From: Chitinophaga dinghuensis
Lineage (GTDB): Bacteria; Bacteroidota; Bacteroidia; Chitinophagales; Chitinophagaceae
DNA: 64,000 nt
Assembly (NCBI RefSeq): GCF_003259435.1
Contig: NZ_QLMA01000004.1
Coordinates: 248,001 to 312,000, forward strand
Reading direction: 5' to 3'
This document shows positions 25,593-35,169 of the stretch, one piece after another; the first letter of the stretch is position 1, and the number at the start of each line of letters is the position of its first letter. The notes under the pieces were generated by a model. That model was not told where the DNA came from and did no database searches. It was given only the letters and a program-made list of their open reading frames with translations. Position numbers and translations under genes: made by a program.

Positions 25593-28500
25593 ATGAATAG
25601 AATATCAATCTATTTTGGAGTAATTCTACTGTGTTCAATATTGCTCCCATTCAAAGTGTTTAGTTATACATTGATGGAATTTCCTAACGATACTATCAAA
25701 ACTGCCAAGTTGAAGGGTCGGATTATGGATGAACATGGCAACTTTTTGCCAGGAGTAACTGTATCTGTAAAAGGAACAAAACTTGGGACCACATCTGATA
25801 ATCAAGGCAATTTTTATTTTAAATCGATAAATGAATCAGCAATACTAGTTTTTAGTTACATTGGTTATAAAACGGAGCTCCTCTCTGTTCCAACCACTGG
25901 GATGATGTTGGTACAAATGGTTCCAGCCCCTAATCAATTGGATGAAACTGTCGTAATGGCTTACGGGACCACTACCAAACGGTTTAGTACTAGTGATATT
26001 GGCACCGTAAGAGCCGAGGCAATTTCAAAGCAACCTGTCACAAATCCTCTTTTGGCTTTACAAGGCCGAGTGCCGGGAATGGTAATCACACAATCTACTG
26101 GTATGGCTAATAGTGGAGTGAGAGTAACTATTCAAGGAGTAACCAGTATATCTCTTTCCACAAGTAACGATCCACTCTATGTTATAGATGGTATTCCTTA
26201 TACCTCTCAATTATTACCGAATAAAGGTGGGATTCTTGGAGGGTCTGGTACTATTACTTCTGTAACTAGCCCTGCTGGAAATCCGCTTAGTTTCATTTCG
26301 CCAAATGATATTGAAAGAATTGATGTGTTAAAGGATGCAGATGCAACCGCCATTTATGGGTCTCGGGCCGCAAACGGGGCTATATTAATAACGACGAAGA
26401 AAGGAAAGGCAGGCAGAATGTCTGTTGATTTGACAGCATCTACAGGATTCTCTAAAGTTACACGGTTTCAACATCTATTAGATACAAAACAGTACTTAGC
26501 AATTAGAAATGAAGGATTTAAGAACTTTGGTCTATCCCCAAGTAATGATCCATCTAATACCAATTATGCACCAGATCTAACCTTTTGGGATACTACAAGG
26601 TATACCAATTGGCAACGTGAATTGTTAGGTGCAACACCGCAATTTTCAACAGTACAAGGGGCTGTAAGTGGCGGAACAGATAATGTGAAATACCTCATTT
26701 CTGGAACTTACAATTATCAGAGCAGTTTCTTTAAGTCTGCTTATGGTAATAATAGTGATAGAAAGGGGAGCGGTCATTTATCATTGTCAGTAGCGTCTCC
26801 CAATAATAAATTTCATACTGAGGTGTCAGTCAGTTATATGTATGATGCAAATAAGTTGCCAAATACTGATAGAACTTCTGATATTACAATGCTACCACCC
26901 AATGCACCTCCTCTATATGATTCTACTGGCAATTTAAACTATATGATGACAACCGCAGGAATGGTCACCTTTCAAAACCCGCTTAGAAATATGTATACGG
27001 GATATTCCTCTGCCACATCAAATTTGCTAACTAACCTTCAAATTGGGTATGAGGTGTTGCCGGGGTTAGTTGTAAAATCTGTTATGGGATACAACAATAT
27101 GGTTACAAATGAATATACATTTTATACATCTTTAAGCGTAGCTCCGGATAACAGAATTTATGTTAAACCTGCTGCTACTTCTGCTACTTATAGAATTAGT
27201 AATTGGAATATTGAGCCACAAGTTACTTATAGAAGCAGTGTATGGATTGGTGTTTTGGATGCAGTATTAGGTACTAGTATTCAGCAGGCTAATAACAGTA
27301 ATATTCTTCTCAATGGTACTAATTTTAGTTTTGATAATGCGGTATGGGATATTCAGCAAGCAACATCTATGCTGGTTACAGATGGGATGAGTGTTTATAA
27401 GTACAATGCAGGATTTTTGCGGTTGAATTATAATATAAAAGATAAGTATTTAATTAATCTCTCAGGAAGGAGAGACGGTAGCTCTAGGTTTGGTAGCAAT
27501 AATCGATTTCACAATTTTGGATCTATTGGTGTAGGATGGATAATGTCAGAAGAGGAGTGGTTTAAGAAGAATTTGAATTTTATAAACTTTCTTAAGCTTA
27601 GAGCTAGCTATGGTACAACGGGAAATGATCAAATTGGGAATTATACATTTTTGAATTTGTATACTAAATATGGAGTTGCGGTACCTTATCAAGGTGTTAT
27701 TGGATTGGCAACCTCCGGCTTACCAAATCCGTATCTGGAATGGGAAGAAACACGAAAACTGTCTGTTGGTATTGATTTAGCAACTTGGAAAAATAGGTTG
27801 CTAGCAAATATATCCTATAACAGAAATAGATCCAGTAATCAGATTGTTTCCTATGATGTTCCTGCTACTACTGGAACATTCAGTTTATCTAGAAATTTTC
27901 CTGGATTAATTCAAAATACATCCTTGGAAGTATCAATTACCTCCGTTAATGTTAAACAGAAAAACTGGACGTGGAATTCTAGTTTGAATTTCACATTCCC
28001 AGATAATAAGCTTGTAAGATTTGATAATATCCAAAATTCGACTTATGCTAATAAGTATCAGGTAGGGAGCCCTATCACAGTTGCTAAAGTCTTCCGATTT
28101 GCGGATGTGAATAAAGAAACTGGCATTAGCGAGTTTTACGCAAAGGATGGAACATTGACATCTTCCCCCAAAACTAACGTTGATGATACTAAGTTTATTA
28201 ATATAGCGCCCACTTTTTATGGTGGAATTAATAACTCAGTAACATATAAGAATTTTTCGTTGGATTTTTTCATTCAGTATACCAAGCAAGTTGGTCCAGA
28301 TGGTGCATTAATTGGAGGCGCCCAACAGCTACCGGGTAACCTTGGAAACCTTACCACAGATATTCTCAACAGGTGGCAAAAGAAAGGGGATGCTACAGAT
28401 ATTCAAAAAGTGGCTAGTGCCAGCCAAGTAGCACTTCCTTGGGTTTATACGCTTACATCAGATCTTGTTTATACAGATGCGTCATTTCTTCGACTAAAGA

Positions 28501-28694
28501 ATGTAAGTATTGCCTATAAGTTACCATCAAATATTTTGTCCAAAATACATATGACAAATGCCCGAGTCTTTTGCCAAGGACAGAATATATTCACAATTAC
28601 AAAGTATAAAGGATTCAATCCAGAGTTTCCAAGTCTAACTGTTACTTTGCCACCATTAACTACAATTATTTTTGGTGCTCAAATGACATTCTAA
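25593..28694 (+). CDS. SusC/RagA-type TonB-linked outer-membrane transporter
   Basis: 1033 residues: signal peptide, CarboxypepD_reg-like domain (about residues 38-115, LKGRIMDEHGNFLPGVTVSVKG), the TonB-box-like DETVVMAYG, a plug (TNPLLALQGRVPGMVIT, DPLYVIDGIPY, IERIDVLKDADATAIYGSRAANGAILITTKKG) and a barrel to the C-terminal strand ending QMTF. With the SusD lipoprotein starting 10 bp later it forms the usual pedestal-bin importer for oligosaccharides or peptides. The GH2 enzyme downstream argues for a glycan. No SusR, ECF sigma or anti-sigma gene is adjacent. Composition is AT-rich like the region upstream. Confidence 0.93.
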   Translation: MNRISIYFGVILLCSILLPFKVFSYTLMEFPNDTIKTAKLKGRIMDEHGNFLPGVTVSVKGTKLGTTSDNQGNFYFKSINESAILVFSYIGYKTELLSVPTTGMMLVQMVPAPNQLDETVVMAYGTTTKRFSTSDIGTVRAEAISKQPVTNPLLALQGRVPGMVITQSTGMANSGVRVTIQGVTSISLSTSNDPLYVIDGIPYTSQLLPNKGGILGGSGTITSVTSPAGNPLSFISPNDIERIDVLKDADATAIYGSRAANGAILITTKKGKAGRMSVDLTASTGFSKVTRFQHLLDTKQYLAIRNEGFKNFGLSPSNDPSNTNYAPDLTFWDTTRYTNWQRELLGATPQFSTVQGAVSGGTDNVKYLISGTYNYQSSFFKSAYGNNSDRKGSGHLSLSVASPNNKFHTEVSVSYMYDANKLPNTDRTSDITMLPPNAPPLYDSTGNLNYMMTTAGMVTFQNPLRNMYTGYSSATSNLLTNLQIGYEVLPGLVVKSVMGYNNMVTNEYTFYTSLSVAPDNRIYVKPAATSATYRISNWNIEPQVTYRSSVWIGVLDAVLGTSIQQANNSNILLNGTNFSFDNAVWDIQQATSMLVTDGMSVYKYNAGFLRLNYNIKDKYLINLSGRRDGSSRFGSNNRFHNFGSIGVGWIMSEEEWFKKNLNFINFLKLRASYGTTGNDQIGNYTFLNLYTKYGVAVPYQGVIGLATSGLPNPYLEWEETRKLSVGIDLATWKNRLLANISYNRNRSSNQIVSYDVPATTGTFSLSRNFPGLIQNTSLEVSITSVNVKQKNWTWNSSLNFTFPDNKLVRFDNIQNSTYANKYQVGSPITVAKVFRFADVNKETGISEFYAKDGTLTSSPKTNVDDTKFINIAPTFYGGINNSVTYKNFSLDFFIQYTKQVGPDGALIGGAQQLPGNLGNLTTDILNRWQKKGDATDIQKVASASQVALPWVYTLTSDLVYTDASFLRLKNVSIAYKLPSNILSKIHMTNARVFCQGQNIFTITKYKGFNPEFPSLTVTLPPLTTIIFGAQMTF

Positions 28695-28704
28695 AAATTA
28701 AAGT

Positions 28705-30153
28705 ATGAATATTTTATCTTTGGGATTCCTCCAAGTTGGCTTTAGAAAACTCATATTCTTTAGTCTAGTGTCAATATTGTTGATGTCATGTAAGAAATTA
28801 GTAGAAGTGTCAGCACCAAGTACGAGCTTTAATGCAGATAATGTTTATGGTTCGGATGGCACTGCTATTTCTGTTTTAACTGGCGTGTATACCTCGATGA
28901 GTAATGGTAGTTTAACAATTCCAGGTGAAATGCGTACGTTGGATTTGTTTGCATCGATTTATATCGATGATGTGATTTTTCAACAAGCATTGAGTACCAA
29001 TCAAGGGTATATTGATTTTTATATAAATAACTTAAGTAGTGCAGTGAATGGTGGACAATACTGGACTGTTGCTTACAGATATATTTTTACGTGTAATCAA
29101 GCATATGAGCAATTAACCGCTTCAAAGACTATTACTCCATCGATCAAGTTGCAATTACTGGGGGAGTCTCGATTTTTTAGAGCGTTTAATTACTATTATC
29201 TTGTTAATCTTTATGGAGATATTCCGTGGGTATCAACAACTGATTTTGTGGTGAATTCCAGGATTGCAAAAACGCCTCAACAGACAATTCTAAATAATAT
29301 TATTTCTGATTTAGTTGAAGCGAAGAATGATTTAAGTACTAAATATTTAGATGGAAGTCTATTGAATGTAGTAAGTACTCGATATCGATTGACTACATAT
29401 GCAGCATCTGCATTATTGACGAAGGTCTATTTGATGCAAAAATCTTGGGATAAAGCAGAGTCTGAGGCAAGTACTTTGATTGGAAATAGCCAAACATTTT
29501 CCTTAGAGAGTTTCGCTAATGTTTTTTTGGCAACAAGTAACGAGGCCATATGGCAATTGCAATCCGTTTCCAGTACGCAATGGACTCCAAATGGGCCATT
29601 ATTTATTTTACCTACATCTGGCCCTAGTTCTACTAATCCTTTTTTCCTTACATCTTCCTTTCTTAACACATTTGAATCAAATGACTTAAGGAAAAAGAAT
29701 TGGATTAACTCCGTAACTGCACAAGGAAAATCATATTTTTTCCCTTTTAAGTATAAAGCAAAGTCGGGTACGCCTGCACCTACAGAGTCATACACCTTTT
29801 TTAGATTGGCAGATGTTATATTAAATAGGGCGGAAGCTAGAGCGCAGCAGGGTAAACTTGACCTGGCCTTAGCGGATTTAAATTTAGTTAGAGCCCGTGC
29901 AGGGTTACCCAATGTTACAGGCGTCAATCAGAACGAATTACTAGATACCATCTTGCATGAAAGACGAGTAGAAATGTTTACAGAGGGCGGTTCTAGGTTC
30001 TTTGATCTGAAGAGATTTAATAAAATAGACCAAGTAATGCCGGCAATAAGTGCTGGTAAAGGCGGAACATGGGCCTCTTATAAATCTTTGTTTCCAATTT
30101 CCTCTGTCGAAGTGGCTAGAAATACGCTACTTACCCAAAATCCTGGATACTAA
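28705..30153 (+). CDS. SusD/RagB-family surface lipoprotein
   Basis: 482 residues with a lipobox (SILLMSC, lipid-anchored cysteine at about residue 29). The TPR-like SusD fold is indicated by FFRAFNYYYLVNLYGDIPWV, by KTPQQTILNNIISDL, and by the C-terminal RLADVILNRAEARAQ...LNLVRARAGLP...ILHERRVEMFTEGGSRFFDLKR signature. It caps the SusC barrel and binds the ligand at the cell surface. It starts 10 bp after the SusC stop and is followed 27 bp later by a GH2 gene, so the three form one operon. Confidence 0.93.
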   Translation: MNILSLGFLQVGFRKLIFFSLVSILLMSCKKLVEVSAPSTSFNADNVYGSDGTAISVLTGVYTSMSNGSLTIPGEMRTLDLFASIYIDDVIFQQALSTNQGYIDFYINNLSSAVNGGQYWTVAYRYIFTCNQAYEQLTASKTITPSIKLQLLGESRFFRAFNYYYLVNLYGDIPWVSTTDFVVNSRIAKTPQQTILNNIISDLVEAKNDLSTKYLDGSLLNVVSTRYRLTTYAASALLTKVYLMQKSWDKAESEASTLIGNSQTFSLESFANVFLATSNEAIWQLQSVSSTQWTPNGPLFILPTSGPSSTNPFFLTSSFLNTFESNDLRKKNWINSVTAQGKSYFFPFKYKAKSGTPAPTESYTFFRLADVILNRAEARAQQGKLDLALADLNLVRARAGLPNVTGVNQNELLDTILHERRVEMFTEGGSRFFDLKRFNKIDQVMPAISAGKGGTWASYKSLFPISSVEVARNTLLTQNPGY

Positions 30154-30180
30154 GTTTAATCATTATAATAGATTGTCAAA

Positions 30181-32847
30181 ATGTTGAGAAATTCCTTAAT
30201 AACCATTTTATTGCTATCAACAGGAGTAAGATCCTTTTCCCAGGATAAGTTGACAGACAATAGGATAGCGTCTGCTACTTTAAAAACAAGCTGGGGAGCA
30301 AAAGTAACAGCGAACAATTGTTGGCGGGAGTATCCGCGACCAACTATGCAACGTAGCAATTGGTCTAATCTTAACGGATATTGGACGTATAGTATCACAG
30401 ATAGTGAAGCTACAACCATGGGGGCTTCACAAGGCCAAATTTTGGTGCCATTTCCAATTGAATCGCAATTGTCCGGCGTTCAACGATCTTTAGGACCCAA
30501 GGAGGCGCTCTGGTATAAAACCCAGTTTGATGTAAATAAGCTGAAATCCAGTGAACGTTGTCTCCTTAATTTCGGAGCGGTGGATTGGAAAGCAGAAGTA
30601 TTTGTCAATGGTAAACCTGTTGGGGCGCATGTTGGAGGATATGACAACTTTTTCCTGGATATTACAGATGCTCTTAAACAAGAACAAAGAAATGTGTTGG
30701 AGGTAAAAGTTACGGACCCTACGGACCGGGGAATCAATCCTCATGGAAAGCAAGTGCTCAACCCAGGAAACATATTTTATACACCTAGCAGTGGCATCTG
30801 GCAAACAGTTTGGCTCGAAAATGTGCCACAGGATAGAATTGAAGGGCTGAAAATTACTCCCGATATAGATAAACAACAAGTGACAGTTGCTGTAAGAGGA
30901 ATAAATACTTCCGGAAATGATAATGTAGAATTGATTATCAAAAAGGATGGAAAAGAAGTGACCAAAGTAAGCGGACCAATGAATGTGCCATTAATTGCAA
31001 AGATGAAGAATGCTGCCTTATGGTCTCCTGAAACGCCCATATTGTATGATGTCGTTGTTAAATTAAAATCGAAAGCGGGTATAACCGACGAAGTAAGTAG
31101 TTATTTTGGAATGAGAAAGGTTTCCGTTGGCGAAGATGCAGCAGGTCATAAACGGATTTTCCTCAATAACAAGTATCTGTTTAACCTGGGAGTATTAGAT
31201 CAAGGCTTCTGGCCTGATGGTTTAATGACGCCCCCCAGTGATGAAGCCATACAGTTTGACCTGCAGGCGATGAAGGCAATGGGCTTTAATACTGTTCGTA
31301 AACATATTAAGGTAGAGCCGGAAAGATGGTACTATTATGCAGATAAATTAGGCATGTTGGTGTGGCAGGATTTTGTAAATCCTCCAAATGCTTTGCCAGA
31401 AGGTTCAAAACCGGAGTTCGAAAGAGAGGTAAAAGCAACAATGGATCAATTGTATAACCATCCATCTGTAGTAACCTGGGTGTTGTTCAACGAACGCTGG
31501 GGGGCTTACGATCAGAAGAGGCTTACCAGTTGGGTAAAACAATATGATCCTACCAGATTGGTAAATGGTCATTCTGGTGAACTATTGTATGTAAATGATA
31601 GATTGCGTGCACCTTCTACTGAACCCTGGATTGAAAGTGATATAGCTGATATTCATGCCTATCCTTATCCTCGTAAGATTGATAACGATTTTGGGAAAAT
31701 TCAGGTGCTAGGAGAGTTTGGAGGTGTAACCGTTAGTACGCCAGGGCATCAGTGGAATGATTTGGATACATGGGGCTATACTACTCAATCGCCGGAAGCA
31801 TTCATTAAAGTTTACAGAGGAATGCTAGATAGTCTGAAATCCCTGGAGAAAATGGGATTGAGTGCAGCTATCTATACCCAACCGTTTGATGTAGAAACGG
31901 AGGAGAATGGTGTGGTTACATATGACAGAGCGGTCATCAAAATGCCATTTGATACGATGAGTAAGATTAATTCTCTGTTGGTCCTTGGCAACCTCAATGG
32001 TGAAAAATCAACATTATTAGCTAGTCTGAAAAATATAGACGTGCATGATAATGATAATCGTTATGAAGAGTATTTAACACAATTTAGAAATGGAAATCAT
32101 GATTCTGCGTTTGTGAGAAGACTCATTTTAATGGCTATGAGGAAGAATGATAAACAGCCTATTAATGATTTGAGTGCCGCTTATTTGAAGAATCTGAAAT
32201 CACCGGATTCTTACGCGAATCTGATGTTTATACTCAATTTTACTAATAGTTCGGATAATCCGGGATTCGCCTTCCTGACAAGAGATAGTGCTATTGCTAA
32301 AGATGTAGTTGGGGCATTTCGTTATAAAGGAATGGTGCGTAAATTTATTTCCGCCGAAATAATTAACCCTGCTTTGAAGAAAGGTGGACAAGTAGATTGG
32401 GAAGCTATTCATCAAACGGTAGTGCAGAAGTATGGGGAGGATGGAGGTGAATATGTTTGGGGAAAGGCAATGACTTATTCAATTGATCATAAGTCCTGGT
32501 CTAAAATGGGAGAGTATTATAAGAAGTACTATAAAACGGCGTTACCACATAGCGAATACCATATCAATAATGTAAGCTGGATGGTATTTGAAAATGTAGA
32601 TGATACTTCCATCCTACGATTTGCGCTGACTGCCGTTAAGTATAATATGGAGAATTTCAGCGATGGGGGAGCGGATCTGGATACATACGCCAATATCTAC
32701 TATCGTTTAGGAGAGAAAGAAGAGGCATTGAAATGGGAAAGAAAGGCATTGGAGAAGAGTCCTCACGATGAGGAGATAAAAGCTGCTCTTCGCAAAATGG
32801 AGCAAGGCCTCCCTACTTGGCCTACTCCAGACTCAACAAAAAACTAG
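30181..32847 (+). CDS. Glycoside hydrolase family 2 enzyme, secreted
   Basis: 888 residues with a signal peptide ending near RSFSQ. Order: jelly-roll sugar-binding domain (GPKEALWYKTQFDV, VDWKAEVFVNGKPVGAHVGGYD), immunoglobulin-like domain (about 225-320), TIM barrel with probable acid/base E438 (WVLFNERWG) and nucleophile E512 (LGEFGG). About 290 further C-terminal residues end in a TPR-like helix pair (EEALKWERKALEKSPHDEE). GH2 covers beta-galactosidase, -mannosidase, -glucuronidase and arabinosidase; the specificity is not readable here. It completes a minimal SusCD-GH2 operon. Its composition is less AT-rich than that of the SusC gene. Confidence 0.9.
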   Translation: MLRNSLITILLLSTGVRSFSQDKLTDNRIASATLKTSWGAKVTANNCWREYPRPTMQRSNWSNLNGYWTYSITDSEATTMGASQGQILVPFPIESQLSGVQRSLGPKEALWYKTQFDVNKLKSSERCLLNFGAVDWKAEVFVNGKPVGAHVGGYDNFFLDITDALKQEQRNVLEVKVTDPTDRGINPHGKQVLNPGNIFYTPSSGIWQTVWLENVPQDRIEGLKITPDIDKQQVTVAVRGINTSGNDNVELIIKKDGKEVTKVSGPMNVPLIAKMKNAALWSPETPILYDVVVKLKSKAGITDEVSSYFGMRKVSVGEDAAGHKRIFLNNKYLFNLGVLDQGFWPDGLMTPPSDEAIQFDLQAMKAMGFNTVRKHIKVEPERWYYYADKLGMLVWQDFVNPPNALPEGSKPEFEREVKATMDQLYNHPSVVTWVLFNERWGAYDQKRLTSWVKQYDPTRLVNGHSGELLYVNDRLRAPSTEPWIESDIADIHAYPYPRKIDNDFGKIQVLGEFGGVTVSTPGHQWNDLDTWGYTTQSPEAFIKVYRGMLDSLKSLEKMGLSAAIYTQPFDVETEENGVVTYDRAVIKMPFDTMSKINSLLVLGNLNGEKSTLLASLKNIDVHDNDNRYEEYLTQFRNGNHDSAFVRRLILMAMRKNDKQPINDLSAAYLKNLKSPDSYANLMFILNFTNSSDNPGFAFLTRDSAIAKDVVGAFRYKGMVRKFISAEIINPALKKGGQVDWEAIHQTVVQKYGEDGGEYVWGKAMTYSIDHKSWSKMGEYYKKYYKTALPHSEYHINNVSWMVFENVDDTSILRFALTAVKYNMENFSDGGADLDTYANIYYRLGEKEEALKWERKALEKSPHDEEIKAALRKMEQGLPTWPTPDSTKN

Positions 32848-32967
32848 TTCTTGAGAATAAAATATTTGGCCATTCCGCGATGTACAAGAGAATGGTCAAT
32901 GTAGGGAAAGGATTAGGATTCTTCCTGATCCCGTTTTAAAACTTTAATAATAACAATTGACATAGAA

Positions 32968-32991
32968 TGCACCGGGATTCTTCCCGGTGCA
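32968..32991. repeat. TTCT-loop hairpin 1
   Basis: Perfect 10-bp stem (TGCACCGGGA and its complement) around loop TTCT, 121 bp after the GH2 stop. It could end that operon, although only TTTTAAG follows. Confidence 0.6.
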
Positions 32992-33064
32992 GGTTTTAAG
33001 AAAGTTGGAATGGTGTGGTGGTTTGTTCTTTGATTTATGGAGTGGTATGGTTAGTCATCCTGAT

Positions 33065-33153
33065 GTGATAATTAAATTATCACGATGATAATTCTGTTAT
33101 CATGATAGTGTTTTGGTGATACTGTGAATCCTGATCTGATAAGGGTTTTATCA
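33065..33153. repeat. Three TGATAA/TTATCA palindromes
   Basis: Three inverted repeats lie within 90 bp: GTGATAATT/AATTATCAC (33065-33083), ATGATAA/TTATCAT (33085-33103) and TGATAA/TTATCA (33137-33153). They share the TGATAA half-site and could be operators for one dimeric regulator. AT-richness makes chance matches possible. Confidence 0.35.
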
Positions 33154-33351
33154 AGTTTTTAAAGTGTGTATTTGTGTTGAAAAAATATTTTTTTAGTGAA
33201 TTGCTTGTTGGTATTACGTTTGAAAAATTTTATGAAAAAAAACGAAATTTATTTTGTGTGTAATGATCTTTGTATGTAAATCTTTAATTAATTTTGGTGC
33301 ATAGCGCAGATAAATACTAAAAAGATTACATCTAGATCGTATTATGAAGTG

Positions 33352-33375
33352 GGAGCCGGAATTCTTTCCGGTTCC
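33352..33375. repeat. TTCT-loop hairpin 2
   Basis: 10-bp stem GGAGCCGGAA / TTCCGGTTCC with one G.T pair around loop TTCT. Followed by ATTTTAAAAAG. Confidence 0.55.
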
Positions 33376-33549
33376 ATTTTAAAAAGAGATGTCACCGTTA
33401 TCGGGTGTGAAGTTGGTAGATGGCATTCCACAACTAAATGCAGGGGTGTATTTAGATTTCGGCTCCGTGAGAATAGTCTACCATTTTAAACAATAAAAAT
33501 TTCCATAGTCTCATTCGAGTGAATGAGGCAAGCATTACTGAATCTGTAC

Positions 33550-33580
33550 GGAACGGGGATTCTTCCCCGTCCCTTTTTTT
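33550..33580 (+). terminator. TTCT-loop hairpin 3 with T-run
   Basis: Stem GGAACGGGGA / TCCCCGTCCC (one mismatch) around loop TTCT, followed directly by seven T (33574-33580). It has the form of an intrinsic terminator on the plus strand, though no gene lies upstream within 700 bp, which suggests a short unannotated transcript. Confidence 0.55.
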
Positions 33581-33714
33581 CAGACAAGTGTGGTGTAGGG
33601 TATGGGTTCAGCTGCTGGATTAAATATATTTTATACCCCCAAAAGAGGTGAGTCTTGATGCCCCTCTACAAAGTACTTTAAATGTGGATTATAAGTATTT
33701 TGACTTGATCACAG

Positions 33715-33736
33715 GCGCCAGGATTCTTCCTGGTTC
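33715..33736. repeat. TTCT-loop hairpin 4
   Basis: Stem around GCCAGGA / TCCTGGT with loop TTCT (core 33717-33734), same GGA-TTCT-TCC centre as the other three, 84 bp before the start of the 33820 gene. Confidence 0.5.
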
Positions 33737-33819
33737 ATTATTACGAAAAAGTTCAACCAATATATTTTGATACCCAAAGATTCTAATTAATATCATTTCC
33801 ATATTAAAAATTATACTTT

Positions 33820-34110
33820 ATGAAGAAGGTAATTTTGTGTGAGCGTAAGCTTATAGATATGTTCCTGGAATGTGAGGCAGGTCGGCCGGCGAGTGAATTG
33901 CTTGGTATCCTGGGAATTGATAGTGAGCTGGTGTCACGCATAAAAGATAACCCTAAGACAGCCGAGAATCAACAGATAAAAGCTTTCAGGGAATGGGTAG
34001 AGAAGATTTATCATTCAGAAGAATTGTACGACGAAGCGAATATGGAGTTCAATATCAACGAGAATATACTCTGGATTATGATGCCTCCATTTGATGATAG
34101 AGTTAATTAG
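33820..34110 (+). CDS. Small hypothetical cytoplasmic protein
   Basis: 96 residues, not recognised. No signal peptide or membrane segment; acidic and probably helical (LIDMFLECEAGRPASELLGILGID, AFREWVEKIYHSEELYDEANMEF). The ATG is preceded by an AT-rich leader. Codon use (mixed GC third positions, no AT skew) is more like the chromosome on either side than like the non-coding DNA around it, which supports a real gene. It stands alone between two long non-coding stretches. Confidence 0.5.
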   Translation: MKKVILCERKLIDMFLECEAGRPASELLGILGIDSELVSRIKDNPKTAENQQIKAFREWVEKIYHSEELYDEANMEFNINENILWIMMPPFDDRVN

Positions 34111-34649
34111 TAGTTTGGTATGTATGATGAAAATAAATATTTCAAAAAAGTAGCGTTTTTTGAAGTACGATTTTAAAGAGACATCGTCTTAGCATTATAT
34201 AAGGTTCATTGACATATTGGAAACAGTCGATAGTAATACAGTAATTATTGATGAAATAACGGTAACGGCTATATGAAATTAAACAGTCGTTTGTGTGTTA
34301 GATCAATAGATCTGTAAGTTTGATTGTCTGAATGGTAATAGCAGGTACATGCCTGCTAAGATGTGAACTGATTTTTTTCCATCGCATATCTCCTTATTGT
34401 ATGACAATAAGTGCCACCATAGGTGCCTACAAGGTATCAGCCATTTGAGGACACAACTATGATTTTTGAGTCACTGTGTAGTGCGTATACCCTCGTCTAG
34501 GTATGTGGCTGCGCAAACTTTCTTCATAGTTGAATATACAGGAGATGTCTATCTTCTGTCCATTTTGTGAAAGTTAAACTATCATAGAAGTTAAAAAAAC
34601 AGCTAACTATTGTTTGGTTGATTGGCTGAATGCATTTAAATTATTTAAA

Positions 34650-34990
34650 GCAGTCAGTACAGGGCCCCGAAAGGGGCCTCCCTTTCCAGGGATAGTGATT
34701 GTTTATGACTTGTGTTATCTACCTTATTCTGCACCTACGCATTACTGGCAGATTTTAAGTTTTAATGGGTTCACACTTCTTCTTCTGATTCGGGGTTGCA
34801 GACAGAGTTCTTCCGATGCATCCTTCAGTAAGATCGTAAACGGTGAGGTTGTCAGTTTACCCCGAGGAGGAAGGACTACCCAGCCAGCATAAAAGGATTC
34901 AAGCTGGTTAAGGCCTCCATAGTTGAGGGATAGGAGGTCGATTAACTACTCAAATCAAAAGGCAGGTTTCTTCGGAAGCCTGTCCTTTTT
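34650..34990 (+). ncRNA. Candidate structured RNA with terminator
   Basis: A locally GC-richer segment in AT-rich surroundings holds several complementary pairs in order: GGCCCC/GGGGCC around GAAA (34664-34679), GTAAAC/GTTTAC (34836-34860), CCAGC/GCTGG (34884-34907), CCTCC/GGAGG (34914-34937), and finally a UUCG-loop terminator. It does not match the conserved cores of RNase P RNA, tmRNA or SRP RNA that I can recall. The 5' end is a guess. Confidence 0.35.
34963..34990 (+). terminator. Intrinsic terminator with TTCG loop
   Basis: CAGGTTTC (34963-34970), loop TTCG, GAAGCCTG (34975-34982), then TCC and a T-run. There is no accepted protein gene upstream in this orientation, so it implies a transcript ending here. 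Confidence 0.65.
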
Positions 34991-35107
34991 AATAGCTATA
35001 TGTTGTAACATTATTTTTTCTGCATAATAGTTTCCGTCTCTGATGAAATGTTATCACCCTAAACTTAGTTAAACGTGGGTATGTCCATCGTACCCAATGA
35101 AGGGTAG

Positions 35108-35129
35108 AGGCGGGAAGTCTTTCCTGCCT
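35108..35129. repeat. Short hairpin upstream of AraC gene
   Basis: 9-bp stem AGGCGGGAA / TTCCTGCCT (one G.T pair) around loop GTCT, followed by GAATTTAATTTTTT. It resembles the TTCT-loop hairpins at 32.97-33.74 kb in size and in the GGGA/TCC core, and lies 41 bp ahead of the regulator start. Confidence 0.45.
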
Positions 35130-35169
35130 GAATTTAATTTTTTGTACATTTATCAAAAGAACCCTCATC

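Larger units (their letters stand above)
32848..33819. other. Non-coding stretch, 972 bp, with hairpin family
   Basis: No ORF worth calling. It contains four short hairpins with a common GGA-TTCT-TCC core and three TGATAA/TTATCA palindromes, listed separately. The rest is AT-rich spacer. The first hairpin may terminate the SusCD-GH2 operon; the others have no obvious upstream gene. Confidence 0.5.
34111..35169. other. Non-coding stretch, 1.06 kb
   Basis: Contains a 92-codon frame at 34614-34892 that I do not accept as a gene, a candidate structured RNA (34650-34990) and one more short hairpin (35108-35129). The part 34111-34600 shows nothing recognisable. Confidence 0.45.

Noticed and set aside
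34614..34892. 92-residue open frame (MVDWLNAFKLFKAV...)
   Set aside because: No protein-like composition, no promoter, and it overlaps a segment rich in RNA-like hairpins. Treated as part of the candidate RNA region.
34650..34990. RNase P RNA, tmRNA or SRP RNA
   Set aside because: The GAGGAAGGAC string resembles the RNase P GAGGAAAGTCC core only loosely, and the other conserved cores are missing; no tmRNA or SRP signature either.
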